Assembly: GCA_016748015.1 (NCBI GenBank)
Contig: JAAOMT010000436.1
Coordinates: forward strand, 549,893 to 613,892
DNA length: 64,000 nucleotides
From: Geosiphon pyriformis
Lineage: Eukaryota; Glomeromycota; Glomeromycetes; Archaeosporales; Geosiphonaceae
Direction: 5' to 3'
Shown: positions 12,501-25,600 of the stretch, one piece after another
How positions within the stretch are numbered: the stretch's first letter is position 1
Layout: each line of letters starts with the position of its first letter
Notes under the pieces: model-generated
Seen by the model: only the letters and a program-made list of their open reading frames with translations
Database searches by the model: none
Told to the model about the DNA's origin: nothing
Position numbers and translations under genes: made by a program

Positions 12501-13314
12501 TTAAATATTAATTTAATATTTATTTGCTTTATAGTAATATTAATGTATATTGTTCTAATTAGTTTGTTCTAATTAATAGTAGCTTTACTAAAAAAATCTA
12601 AGATATTTAAGCTGTTAATTTTGAATAAAAATATGGCTACAAATATTTTATTTTTAGTAATTGTAATTAAAAAAATCATATTAAAGGTGATTTAGTTGTT
12701 AATAAAAAAAATTGATAATTTTAACTGTAGTTTTTTTTTAAAAATACAGCATTTTCAAAATTCTAAGTTTTGAAAAAACCAAGATATGAAACTTGGTTTG
12801 AATATTTTGTTGATAGTACTTGAAATAATAAATTGTTATAATTTATATTTTAGAGTGGCATTGCTATAAGTTAGATATTGTTTTTATTATTGCTTTACTA
12901 TCTTTAATTATAATTAATAGCTCAAAATTTTAAGTTACTATATTGTAAAGCTTGATATTATAGTTGTGTTTATAATATTATTTATAGATATTAATAATAA
13001 TTCTGTGATAATTAAATTAAGTATTTTAATTGTTAATATTAAGACAAAAAATATTGAAATCCTATGGATTATAAATATCTTATTATTGTTAATATTAGTT
13101 TTTACAATTCTAATTTGATATTTTTTTGCAATAATTTTTTACAATATAACTTAGTTTTTGATAATAATAACAATTATAAAGATCTTGTTTTTAAAGTTGT
13201 TATTGCTATTGGTGTTATTGCTATTTTAGTACTTTATAATATTGTTATTTTTTCAGTATTGTAAAGGTTAGTATGCTTTTGAATTTTTTACAAAGAATCT
13301 TTTAATTTTTTAAG
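9563..13314 (-). pseudogene. Gyp-0 relic: RT, dUTPase and protease part, decayed
   Basis: This aligns by eye with Gyp-1 about 34370-38350. At 9650-9790 the string 'cagttttttcaaagaaa' and the following 'acattggtgt.at' match 34470-34590 (RT). At 12430-12600 'gattatgctgtcaactaatctgttatt' matches 37540-37570 (protease). The middle (dUTPase and cysteine-rich part) is presumed from order, because no motif can be read. No frame is open for more than about 60 codons, and the short open stretches (11883-12065, 13064-13264, plus strand) are chance openings in A/T sequence. Lin-2 interrupts it at 13328, and Gyp-0 resumes after 20169. Confidence 0.68.
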
Positions 13315-13469
13315 TTAGCTTTTTATTTTTATTTTATTTTTTTTTATTTATTTATTAATGAGTACAGTCCAACCAAAGTCTAAAATAAGTTACAAAAAAA
13401 AGTAGCCAATTAAACATGGTTCACGCATTTGCTACATGTGACTGGCCACTCGAGCCAATCAAGGCAACA

Positions 13470-16400
13470 CTACGCACTTATCAAAACACTAACCCTATTA
13501 ACAGCACCAGACAAAAACAAGAACCTACCCCTAAAACCAAAACCAACACCAAGAGAATCTAGCACACCAATAAGGCGGACCATGCCAGCTGAGAGAGGCA
13601 GAGCACCCACACCAAGAGCACTGGCCACAACAACATCATCACCAATCAAACCACTTCTCTCCATGTTAGATCTGAATTTAGTTCTAAAGAGCCAGAGGTT
13701 TGTCCTATGACTCTCAGCCAAATGACGAACAAAATCCACCACCACAATGGTCGTTTTCTTCTTGTTACCAAGAGAAGTAGTGGCCTTATCCATCCAACTC
13801 TTGAGAACAAATCCCTTGCAAAAAACCGAATACAACCCAACATCAGACACCCCCAGAGAGAGATCTTGTAGTACAAAAGACGGCGACAGTAGATTAGGAC
13901 CCATCAGAGTCCTCCACAAACCACCAAAATCACCCAAAATATCAGACTGCACAGAAGCATCCTTAACACAAGTAAAACCATAATCGGGGAGTTCCACATC
14001 ACCACAAAACAGACAAGACACACCAGGGTAATCCTTATTATACAACCTCTTTCGAACAGCAATAGGCAACTTGAAATGAACAGCTTTTATGAAGTATGTA
14101 TGAAGAGCAGCAGTGGCTCGACATGTACTTCCAGAGAGCATATGAGAGTCAGGGTGCCAAACTAGAGTGGTACTATTCCAATCAACAACCAGACCAAACA
14201 AACAAGACACAACCCCTTGGCTGGGACTCACTTCTCACTGAAACTTGCAAATAGAACGAAAAATGTCATGTACAAAATGGCAGACATTACCAGAAACTGG
14301 CCTGCCATCAGCAACCACATATCTACAATTAATTCTGGCAGGGAGAGAGACCCCAGAGTGCGCAGCCTGTTCAGCAAGAACATCAGCCAAAACATTACCA
14401 GTAATGCCAGCATAACCTTTGACCTTGATCCAGTGGACAGTCAGATCTTTGGATTCAATTAAATTAACCACATAGTGCCTTTCTATCCAGCAACTATTGT
14501 AACAATCCGGCTGTAACAGACCCAATTCAGCCACACATGCATCAATAGCCGCTTAACTATCTGTGTGCAAAGCCACTGAAACAGAGGTGGAAATGCACTC
14601 CAGAGCCAGAGCAACAGCCTGTAATTCAGCCAGGGTTGAAGACAGTACACTATGTATCTCCACTCCTAAATTTTTGTTCAGGCCAGGAAAATAAACAGCA
14701 GCACCACATGCCACCTGAAACATACCCAAACTTCTAAGAGAACTGTCAGTATAAACATTAATCTCATCAGTCCACAATCCATGAATCTCTTCACGAACAT
14801 TGGCAAAAGACATCAAATCCAAAACACTAGCACAGGCAGAAGCTAAACTCACAGGAGGGGGAGCATGCAAACAATTACTCAAGTAAGCAGAGGCCTTCAA
14901 AAACTATAAAGGCATGGGGCCTCTAGAACCAAGTCTTCTATCAGCAAAATGTACGCCAACTAACAATAGAACCATTTTTGTCCAGAAGTTGGTCACCATA
15001 TGCCACACCAGCAATTTTCAAGGAGCAAACCATATTGAAATACAAAAGATCACCCAATACCAATGAAATTGGGAAACGGCCAGGAGAGCGAAAGGCACAG
15101 GGAAGCTTGTTATCCAAAGACAGCTTGTTGTCAAGAAATATACAAACCACACCCACTAGAAAATTGTTTAAAGTGTTCACTCTTAGCTTAACAGGATATT
15201 GCAGAGGATTCAACGAAGCCCAGCACAAAACCTGCAAATCCAAAATTTGATGTTCGAACAGTCAGCCAAGAATTCCAGAAGAATTCGCAAACTGCACAAT
15301 GGAAGCTGTCTTGCATTCAGCTTGCAACTGTTTAAAAGATTTCAGCCCATAAAGAGAGGGATGGTACAATGCCTCATTGGGAAAGTTTCTCAGCAAATTG
15401 GCTTTCGACTTAAGACCCCTTCTAATTAGAACGTCCCATTTTAGACAAACAGCTTTGGAAACAAAACTAAACTGCGTCTGATAACTGACTATAGGCTGCA
15501 AAACAGCTAAAACCAGATAAGAGAATTGTTTATCAGAGACAGCTTTCCGGAGAACCATATTTGAGAAGAACTTAATATCTGAATTGGCTTTGGCAAGACT
15601 CGGCTTAGACAAATCATCGGTGGACAAGAAAATACCCAAATATCAATGATTTACACCAGAATTAGCAACAGTGATAGCCTGGCCGTTAATGGATAAAACA
15701 GGAACCCCCACTTTTTTGTTGATAGGAATGGCAACCATCTTCTCGTTGTTTATGTCAATGTCATTGATGAGGAAAAACTCACTGGCCACATTAAAAATGT
15801 GCTACATAGAGGCTTGCTCATTTCCTACCCAAATAGTGTCATCGACAAAGGCACCAGCTGCGAAAAAAGAGGTCATACTCCCACTAGTCTCAATTCTTCC
15901 AGTCTTTGACACAAAGTTCGAATTGATCCGATAACCACACAAATGATCTTGTTTCGCAACTTCACATAACAAAGAGTCATAAAAAATTCTCTATAGAAGA
16001 GGTGAGAAAACTTCACCCTGATCTAAACCATCAAGAACTTTGTATCCATCAAAAAGGCCAAAATCCATCATGACTTTGTTGAAATGACTGTTGTGAATGT
16101 TGCCAAAAAACTTAATAAACTTGCTACACATTTTGATATGGCGTAAACTAGCTTCTAAATGAGGCCAACCAACAGAGTCATATGCTTTGCACATGTCTTG
16201 AAGAACTAGCCAAAGTTCGCGGCCTTTTTCCAAAGCATCCTCCACAATTGAACCCACAGCTGAAATTGGTGACTGAGTGGAAGTGCCTTTGAGAACAGAA
16301 AAGTTGTTACCACGGAGGACATCAAACCTATTACAAGCAAGAGAGATCCTGTCTGAAAGAACTTTTGACAAAATCTTCCTGGCCGTCTCAATCAATGCAA

Positions 16401-18153
16401 TAGGTTGTGTATTTGACAAAACGCCATCCCAATTATAAGGCTTAGGAATTATGAACATCCAGGCCTCTTTCCAATAGACTGGAACATTACCAAAATGCAA
16501 ACTAGAGTTCAGCAAAGACAACAAACACTCCAAAACCAAACAGCCAGCGTGTTTCCAAAGTTTATTGGTAATACCAGACAAACCAGCAGCTTTGCCATCA
16601 GGAAGATCACTTATAACCGAAGACATCTCACACATGGTAATATCACACATAACCAGACTGAAGGCGCTATCATCAACATAAGCCAAAGGGGCATATTGTT
16701 GTGCCCAGGGACCAGACAAGGCAAAAAGAGCATTTCACTTCCTGGTCCAATTAATTATGATGTCATCAACTTTGAGCTTCATTTCGTCAAGTTCCAAAAT
16801 AAGAGAATTACCAACAACCAAATGGTCCAGAACAACTTTGCAAAAGAGCCGCTCCAAGATGCTCCGAATCATCCCATCTTTGTCCGTTTTGAACTTTTCC
16901 ATACACTTATCAATTGCATTTCTGATAACAGATCTTTTGGCCACCTCAGATTCACAATATTTAGACTTTCTATATTGCTTTCTAATCTTTGAAAGATGAC
17001 TTATCAAGCCAGCAGAACTCACACCATCCCCGACCATACCAAAAACTTTGAAAGCTTCAGAAGGGTCAATCTTAAACCAAGTATCAGCCAGATGATCAAA
17101 GCCCAAAGTATCATTCCGTCTCAGCACTTTTAATAACTTGACAACCAAAAGCTCCAACCTGGAAAATTTAGAAAAGAGTCTATTCTTAGCACAATCAAAT
17201 TCACTATACCAATGTCTTGAAAAAATCTTTTCAGCAGAAGCAGTCATGGCATCAGCTAGCATTCCCCACATTTCATCCAAATTGCCACCATCCTCAGCTG
17301 TCTTGAACCTATCCAGAGAACCCAAAAGCACACACTCAAAAAGGTCCTTAAAATGCGCCCACTTTTTCTTATCAGCATCCTTAATCTTAAACTTCCAGCA
17401 ATTCTTATTAGCATGCTTGTGGATGCTGTTCAAATGAGCATCCAGAAGACCACCCAACCCAATAGACATTGACACAGCCAAGTGATCCATGTCAAAAAAT
17501 TCCGAAACAGAACTAACATCACAATCCACAACTGCTGAAATCAAGGAGTTACTAACTAAAATGTAATCCAAAACCTTGCTAACACTCTTTGAATTGCTCC
17601 AAGTAGGAGTCCTAGCTAGAGAGTGACCACCAAAAACATTAACTAAACCCAAACCTAAACATTTTCTAAGACTCGCCCCCTTGACTGAATTATCTTTATT
17701 GAAGTCCCCACTCAAAACAACAAAAGAACTCTTGTTGACAGTATCAGCAATGAATGAATTAATAACAAAAGCTTGAGCAAAATGGTCACCACTAGATGCA
17801 CAGGCATAAAGCCCAATGACAGACACAGAAAGCTTGTTCTTGAACAAAAAGCGAATTGAAAAAACTCTGCTCTTCACCTCCTCAACTTTGGAAACATGAT
17901 GAGCCAGAGAATTGTTCACAAAAATAGCCACACCAGCTCCACAAAACCCAACATCCAAACCAGATGTAAAAACCCGAACATCCTCAAACCTTTTCATGAT
18001 CCATAATTGTGAACTGGAACACAACTTGGTTTCCGTAACAATCGAGATCGAATTACCAGATTCCTTATGCCAGCGAAAAATGTCCTTCTGCTTTGCAGGA
18101 TTGTTGATTCCCCTAATATTACACGTGGCAATTTTCCAAATAAAACTGGTCAT
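13470..18153 (-). pseudogene. Lin-2 ORF2: endonuclease, RT, RNase H; RT active site intact
   Basis: The ATG at 18153-18151 overlaps the ORF1 TGA (ATGA). The first 473 codons are open: APE endonuclease (ATCNIRG, TETKL, SGDFNKD, MDH) and the linker. RT follows with DGKAAGLSG (about 16590), LQDMCKAYDSVGW (about 16190), LDQGEVFSPLL (about 16010) and an intact GAFVDDTIW box (about 15840-15865). RNase H: YTDSS (about 14750), AELQAVALALE (about 14620), HTDS (about 14555), ITGNVLADVLAEQ (about 14380). Stops occur at 16735, 15991, about 15805, 15640, 15262, 14941, 14553 and 14235, with a frame change near 14930. The RNase H TDGS is TDSS, and the C-terminal zinc motif (CLFCGDVELPDYGFTC) has Tyr where relatives have His. 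Inactive as it stands. Confidence 0.9.
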
Positions 18154-20128
18154 TGTGATGAAGAGATAACCGAAAAACCCGAGCCAGCACATAACTGATC
18201 TAACTTAGCCAAAATCAAACCAACGGAGATGTCGAGGGCAACCAACTTTGATTTCAGACCACCAACTTTGGAAGTCAGGACTTTGGAACTACTCAGACCC
18301 AATAGCAAACTGGTAACACCTGGAGAGAAAGAGGTAGACTGGACAAAAAGATCATCAACCGCCATGTCAAAATCCAAGTCGGAGTTTGCAACCACAAGAA
18401 GAACAGAGGTTGGGAATTGAGAAACTACCACAGAAGGAGCCAATTGAGAGGAAGGTACCAAAAGTGCCAAACTAATATTGTCAAGACGAGAAAGAATGTT
18501 TGAAATTTGTTCAGACAGAAGCCCCACAGAGCATTCCAGAAGCGCTAAGCAAGCACTCAAAAGAGAATTGACCACAGGTAGAAGGGGGAGTACCCCACCT
18601 GAACTCAAATCACTGGAAGGCAGGGAACCAGAACCAGAACCAGCACAAAAACCATGAGAGACTGAAGCAACCGAGACCACTTGGGCCCAAGATTTACTAC
18701 CAAAGGCAACAGAACGAGAGATTGGCACATTCTTCTTCGCATATAATTTGGCCAGCTAGAGATGAGTATCAGGGTTGGTAGGCCTTATAAGAAACTTTGA
18801 AAATTTGAAAGCTGACGCAACCTTAGCATCACATTCCAAGGCAGAATGACCAAACTTCTCACACCGTTCACAATGAACTAAATCCAGCCTAGCCCATGAG
18901 AGTTTCACACCACCAAGGATCAGTTCTGTGCGAAAAACTGACTCCAAAACCTCATCAGAATCAAAACACACAACAGCACAGTAAACCCTATTACCAGTCT
19001 CCAATGACCGATTTATGACACAAGTTTTTCCACCAGCCCCTTCAAGAAAATTTCCAAAATCATGAGCAGTAGTCCCCACTGGCAAAGTAAACAAAAATGC
19101 CCTAAACTGGTCTCTAGATGCCCAAGTTTCACAATCACCCATCACCATAGCCACACGAACCGAGTCTTTATCAATCAGGAAGGACCACCTAGCAGCCAAA
19201 GACACAGCCTGTTCCAGTTCGGTGAATTCTACCACAGCCTTTTGCCATAAACCAATCAACTAAATTTTGATCAACTTAATTTCTCCAAACTCGGATACTG
19301 TGGTGATGATCATTTCCTTTGGCATGTCCATGGGAATTTTCTTGATTATTATGGCCCGATCTGAGCATATTCCTTGTCTCTTAAGATTGCTGTTTACAAT
19401 GACATTATTTTCCCTGGCCAATGACATGGCCTTTTCCATGCTTTCCAATGAAGTAAACGTTGATCAGATGATCCCTTCAAATTTTGAGGGGGTAATGGCC
19501 CCCCAAAACCATTGATTGTTGAAAACAATTTCCTGATAACCTGAGTCTTGGCCGTAGCCAATTTTCTCTCCACAACAGATAGATTAATGTCCAATGTGAA
19601 TGATTTCTTCACAGCAACTTCCACCTGAGACTTAACAATTTTGGGGTCCACTCACACCTTTTCCAAAGAGAAAGACAAACAGGGAGAAAGAGAAACTTCC
19701 TTCTTATTATCCATGCCATAATCAATAGAGCCGATAGGGGAACCGATAGCTGCACCAGTATTGAAACGCTTTACATTAGGCGTATTTATTTGGAAGTCAG
19801 AAGTGCTTTTATCATCAGAGGTTCCTCCATCCATATTCATGCTAGCAAATTGCCCATCCTCGCAAACAGACCCACCATTCTTGAGATTCTTATTTGCACT
19901 TAAAGATTTAATAGTACCAAGAGACTTTCTGACTTTTTGGGTTGAACTTCCACCAACTGAACCAGTGGTCGAGACTCTAGCTGACCTTCTCTTAGCTCCA
20001 GGCCCACTTATAGTGGTAGCCAGTTCAACAACAAAGGAGTTTGTTTCTTGTAAAATAGTGGAAGATAATATGCAAAACAGAAAAAGGCTTCTTTCAAAAT
20101 TTGACTCTTTTTTAGGAATTTGGAACAA
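18150..20128 (-). pseudogene. Lin-2 ORF1: RRM-like and CCHC protein, several stops
   Basis: Reading segments at 20128-19652, 19651-19394/19448-19260, 19259-18756 and 18728-18150 form one protein broken by stops and a frame change near 19450-19500. The start codon is not identifiable: upstream sequence is open without an ATG, and the position equivalent to the Lin-1 start is not ATG. The middle part (AIIIKKIPMDMP... FGEIKLIKI... GLWQKAVVEF) is RRM-like. A CCHC knuckle CERCEKFGHSALECD lies at about 18830-18870. The C-terminal third is Ser/Leu-rich and ends ...VISSSQ with TGA at 18152-18150, overlapping the ORF2 ATG. Confidence 0.82.
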
Positions 20129-20169
20129 AGGAGAGAAAGAAGTTTTATTATATTCTTAGCTTTTTATTT

Positions 20170-21643
20170 AATTAAATAAGCTTTATATCAATATTAAAAA
20201 TTTTATTTATGATTAAATTAACAATTTGGCTGTGATTTGTTTTTTGTTTTACAAATTTAAAGTTATAGATAAGTATTATTGTATTCTATAAGTTTTTAAA
20301 ATATTAAAGTTTAATAAACTAAAGAATACTGTTTTTTAATTTTTTAATAAATTGAATTAAATTTGGCCAAATATATAATAGTCTTATTTGATAGCTTAAA
20401 TTTAATAAAAAATTTGATTAAATTGGCCAAAATAAATAATAACTGTTTTATAATTTTTTTGTTTTATAATACTAAATTAATTTTGTAATTAAATTAAAGT
20501 ATTAAAGTTACAAAAGTATTATAGAAAATCAAGTTTAAAAATAATAAAGTTAGTTAGTTTTTTATTAAAGCTTTAGTACTAAGAGTTAAATAGTTCTTAT
20601 TAAAAAAAAAAGTAATGCTTAAATAGTTTTAGTATCATCTTAACTGTTGACCATAATTGTTTTTTTAGCTTTTAAAATCTATATATATGTATTTTTTTTT
20701 TATCAGAGAATTTTTTTAATTTAATATTGTCTTTGTAAACTATGACCAAATAATAAAAAATTGTTTATTTGTTAATAAAAAAGAGATTGACAAAAATATG
20801 TTTGGTTGTTTTTTTTTATTAATTTTTATAATAGATTAAAATAGTGATGTTCTTCTTAAAAAAGTAGTTGTTAATTCAGTTAATAATTATAATATTTGTT
20901 GTTTTTAAGTAAAAATATTTCAAAAAGTGGTGTTTATTATTAAAGTAAAATTTTTGAATAGTGTTCTATATTTTCTTAATAATTTAGTTCAGAGATTTTT
21001 TTTAAAGTTTTAAAAATAAAAATTTTCAGAAGTTTTTGGAATTTTTGGCTATAAATTATATGGTTGATTTAATAAAATTCTGCTTTCTAGAGTTTAATAG
21101 TAAAATAGTGTTGTTGGTAAAAAAAATCTTAACTTTTTGCTTGTTGTAAATTGGAATTTTTTTTGTATAAGTTGTTGCTAAATATTACTTTTTATATTTG
21201 ATTCGAATTCTTTAGAAAAAGTTTTTATGCTGCAATTTTTTTTAAACTATAAATAACAATTTTGCATATATATTTTAATTTTTTTGTCTATAAAAAAAAA
21301 GATTTCTGTAATTGTTCTTTTGATGATTAAAATTAAATATAATAGTAAATTTTGGTAAATTTGCTTTTTAAGTTTTTTAGTATTTACTGTTTTGCCTAAA
21401 TAATAGTTAATTTTAACATATATATAGTAAAAAAAATCACTTTTGGCTGCAAAGATTTTTTTGAGATTTTTAAATCTTCTCAAAAATATTGATATAATGC
21501 TTTTTTAAAAAGTAAATAATTTTTTTAAACCATTTTAATAATCACTACTTTTGTGAATTTTTTAGATGCTCTGTTTTTATGGATTTTATAACCTTATAGA
21601 AAACACTAAATATTATAAATAAATTAATAAAATATAGTTATAA
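20170..21643 (-). pseudogene. Gyp-0 relic: gag and leader region
   Basis: Mostly A/T-decayed. The minus-strand open stretch 21483-21247 can be aligned with Gyp-1 gag (40024-39659): 'FFYYIYVKINYYLGKTVN' here against 'FNFYIHKKISYLLGVLVE' there, followed by 'QIYQNLLLYL' against 'KLIQNTSLPT' and 'ITEIFFFIDKKIKIY' against 'LTEINKEIEIH'. This fixes the region as the N-terminal gag of a Ty3-like element. It is followed on the right, at the expected distance, by the 5' LTR. No primer-binding site can be read. Confidence 0.7.
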
Positions 21644-22618
21644 TGTTTAGAACTTGTAATTTAATAATAAGAGCAGTATAAAAATCAAATAAATTAACTT
21701 TAATTATGTTGTAAGTTATTAATTTTTGAAGATTTTTCTGTTTTTAAAGTTTTATTTGTTAGGTTTTTTTTGTTATAAAATACAGAAATATTGTTTTTTT
21801 AATTGCATAATTATTGTTGTGTTTTTTTCTAAAGTTAGTAAATATAATCATTAGAATTTAGTATTGTTTTTTTACTTTTTTAATAAGCTAACAAGATAAA
21901 ATTAATATTTAAACTTAAAAAAAGTTTTTTTTTTTACCAAATTATTATAAAATCTATTTTTAGATAATTAATTTTCAATATTACTGTTTTATAAGAAAAA
22001 AATAAAAAAAATAAAAAAAATAAAAAAAAAATAAATAATAAAAAAAAATAAAAAAAAATTAGTATTCTATTAATTACTATATTTAAAAGCAATTGGTCTA
22101 GTTGTTTAAAGTTCTAAAAACATTTATGCTAATAATATCTGATCTAAAATAAAAACAAAAGCAATAATTAATTTAATTTTAAAAATCAGAATATTAAAAT
22201 TATGTACTTTATAAATTTGAATAATAATATTTTTATTTGATTAATATAGAATATAAAAAAACAAAAAATTATAAAGCTAAAAAAAAATATTTAAAAGAAA
22301 TTAATTTTTGTTGTGTTTGTTTTTTATTTGCTAAAACTATTTCTTTTTATACATATTTTCTACTTTTATAAAATTGTATTTAATTGCTTATTATTACTAG
22401 CTATTATTTATTGTTTTAATTATTGCTTTGTTTTTTACATTATATTTAATTATTTTATATTATTATTAGTTATTTTGTATTATTTTACATTATTGTATAT
22501 TATTTTATATTATTTTGTATTATTTTGTATTATTTTGTATTATCATGTTTTTTTATATTATTATATATTAATTATATTTTTTTAATAGTTTTAGATTGGT
22601 TTTTTTATTCAAATAACA
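21644..22618 (-). repeat. Gyp-0 5' LTR (975 bp)
   Basis: It starts TGTTTAGAAC and ends AAATAACA, close to the TGTTAC...TAACA ends of the Gyp-1 and Gyp-2 LTRs. It matches the split LTR at 1902-9562 over its length. It contains an A-rich microsatellite-like block (21995-22060) followed by TTAGTATTCTATTAATTACTAT, which corresponds to TTAGTATCTCATTAATAGCTG in the Gyp-1 LTR. It borders gag on the left and Lin-0 on the right (22619). The partner 3' LTR is outside the window. The 90-codon plus-strand opening at 22313-22585 within it is low-complexity and not a gene. Confidence 0.72.
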
Positions 22619-25600
22619 ATGTTTAAATAGTAATACAGTTTTTTTTAATAATCACAATAAATAAATTACTAATAAATAAAAAACATTAACAATATGTTTA
22701 TTAATTAAAATAATTACAGTCTTATTAGTATTAATAAAAATATTATTAAATTTAAAAAATCTATTAACTATGTCAAATATATACTGTATTATAATATAAA
22801 TATTTTTAATTCAGATTATATTATTTATAAAAGCACTAATTATCAAATATAATATAAAACTAAATTGTTTAACAATTCAATTTGTTTTTAAAATATATTT
22901 AAAATTCATATAATAATTAAAAAATTGTTCATATTTCTTTATTTTATACAAAAAAAGATTATAAAAAATATGTTATAATAACAAAAAAAAGATTTTATTT
23001 TAATCTAAACTATTATAAATTTTGTAGTTATTAATTAATTTAAAGTTATAATATAATTTAAATAATTATTATATATATTATCAAAAAACCTAATAAATTT
23101 AAAACATATTTTAATTTTTTGTAAACTGTTTTTTAAATAAAATCAATTAACAAAATTATATGTTTTATATATATTTTATAAAATTAATTAAAGTTCACAA
23201 TTCTTTTTTAAGACATTTTTTATTATTAAATTAATAGTAAAAATTAACAATAAAATTAAAATACTTTTAAAGACAAAAAAATTGTTGTTTTAAAAAATGT
23301 TAAATTTACTATATATTATTAATATTTAATTTAAAAGTATTTTTAACAAAATTTTACAAACAGTTTTAATAAATACTATTAAATAAGTATTAGTTATAAT
23401 GCTTTTTTACTTATAAAACTTAAGAATTATAAAAACTTAAATACACTTCTATTAACCAAATACTAATTTAAAAATTAAACAAAAATATAATAAAACTAAT
23501 AGCAAGCTAATAATATTATTATTACAATACTTTTAAAGTTTGTTTAATATGTTAAAAAGTTTAGCTGTCTTATTATTAAGAAACAATATAATAATTAACA
23601 AAAACTTACTTAAAAAAATCAAATTTATTATCTTTAAAAAATAATATTATTTATAGAATTCAAAAAAACATATTAATACTGCCAAAAAAAAAGAATTTTA
23701 TTTAACACAATCTGCTTTTTAGTTCAATTTTTTATAATAAAATTTACAAATAATTTAATTTTATTATTTATAATTAAGTAATCTAAAATTATTTTGTAAA
23801 ATAAAAATTTAAGAATACTATATATTATATAATTTTTATTATTTGCAAAATTTTTTATCTATTTATTAATTATAATATTAATTCTTTTTATTTTAATTTT
23901 ATAAAACTCACAAAGCTTTTTGACATAATAATATCTTTTAGTTTTATAAAAAACCAAATAAATTACATTAGCTCTTAAACTTTTTTAAACTAAATTTCAG
24001 ATAGTATTAGCTTTTTTAAAATTTAATTTTAACTATTTATTTATAAATTTAATAAATTTAACATTCAGATATAATAAAAAATATTTAAAAAATCTTGAAA
24101 CCAAAAATTCAGTTCATAAAAATAAAAAAAACAATAATTTTTAATATATGAATACTTATTATATTAATACTTAAAAAAAATCTAATTTATAGTAAAGCCA
24201 ATAATGTTTTTAAAACAATTTTATATTATATTTAAATTATTAACCATCTTAAATTCTTAAAAATGCTTTTTAAACTATTTTTATATAATTTTATTTGTAT
24301 TTTTAAAATTGTATTTTTAATAATTTTTATTATATTGTTTTTATAAAGAAAAATATATTATTTAAAAAACTATTTAATCTTATTAAAATACTTACAGCAT
24401 TAAAATCAGTAAAAATTTTTTTTACTTTCAGAACTTTATAAATAACAATTGTATTAACCAATAAAAAAACCAAAATAAAATTAATAGTTTTATAAACACT
24501 ATATAAATTATATTATGTTAAATTTTTAATAAATAAATTATTAGAAAAAGAATAACCAAATTTAAATCCAAATTTTTTTTATAATTAGTAATGTACTTTA
24601 TATTATTTTTATTAAAATTATTTTTTAAAATAACAAATATGCTTTTATTATAAACTTTAGCAATAAATAAGTTAATAATAAAAGTTTAATTTAATATTGT
24701 ATTAATAAATATACTTATATATAAATTTAATATTATAACTAATTATTTATGTTTAAATAATAAGTAAATTAATAAAAGTTTATCTAGAATCTTAAAAACT
24801 TTAAATATATATTTAATTAAATAACTATTATTTAAATATAAAGAATTTAATTTTTTAAAACCATATTAATAAACTCTTTTAAAACCAATAATTTGGTTTT
24901 TAAGTTATTAATTTTGACAATACAAACTTTTAAACTATTTATAATTAAGTTAAAAAAATAATTCAAGATATTAATTATAATAAACAAATTAAATAAATTC
25001 ATATTTATTATTATGTCTAAAACCAAACTATTAAGTTATAAAGTTATATTATTAGATTATAACAATAAAAAAAAATACAATAATTTTAATTTATACAAAA
25101 TTTTTATAACTTTATTAGTTAAAATCTCTAAGAAACATTTTAATATACACAAATAAAAATTCAAAATTAATGCCATAAATAATAAATCAAGTTAACTAAT
25201 TATATTTTTTAATATAAAAATACCAAATAACAAAATACAAAAAAAATAGAAAGTAATCTGTTAACAATTAAAACTTATATTATATTATTAAAAAAAAAAC
25301 AAAAAAATATAAGAGCTTATTTTTTTGTATAAATATATATAAAATATTTTTTATTATATTTAAAAAGCTTGTTTTTAACTTAATTAAATAATATTCTATT
25401 AAGTAAACAAATAGTAAAACATAACTACTTAATTTATATTTAATATATATAAAAGTCAACAAATTAATTTAACTTAAGGTTATATTTTTAAAAATTAGTA
25501 TTAAACAAATAGCAGTATCTTTGATAACAACAAAATTGAAATACATAATAATACAATATATTTATATATAAAAAATAAAATTGTAAAAAATAAAACAAGT

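Larger units (their letters stand above)
13329..20155 (-). mobile_element. Lin-2: near full-length LINE, best preserved in the window
   Basis: Minus-strand element with its 5' end near 20155 (CTTCTTTCTCTCC on the minus strand, as in Lin-1) and its 3' tail (AATAAATAAATAAAAAAAAAT) at 13329-13360. A 14-bp direct repeat TTAGCTTTTTATTT flanks it at 13315-13328 and 20156-20169. It sits inside Gyp-0. ORF1 has a different N-terminus from Lin-1 and Lin-4, so it is a separate subfamily. It keeps more G/C and has fewer lesions than the other copies, which suggests a younger insertion or one less exposed to the mutating process. Confidence 0.9.

Noticed and set aside
13064-13264. 66-codon plus-strand ORF
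   Set aside because: Chance opening in the decayed Gyp-0 pol region, antisense to the element.
22313-22585. 90-codon plus-strand ORF rich in Phe/Leu/Ile/Tyr, resembling a membrane protein
   Set aside because: It lies in a T-rich part of the Gyp-0 LTR; hydrophobicity comes from TTT/ATT/TTA codons and the matching LTR at 8692-9562 does not keep it.
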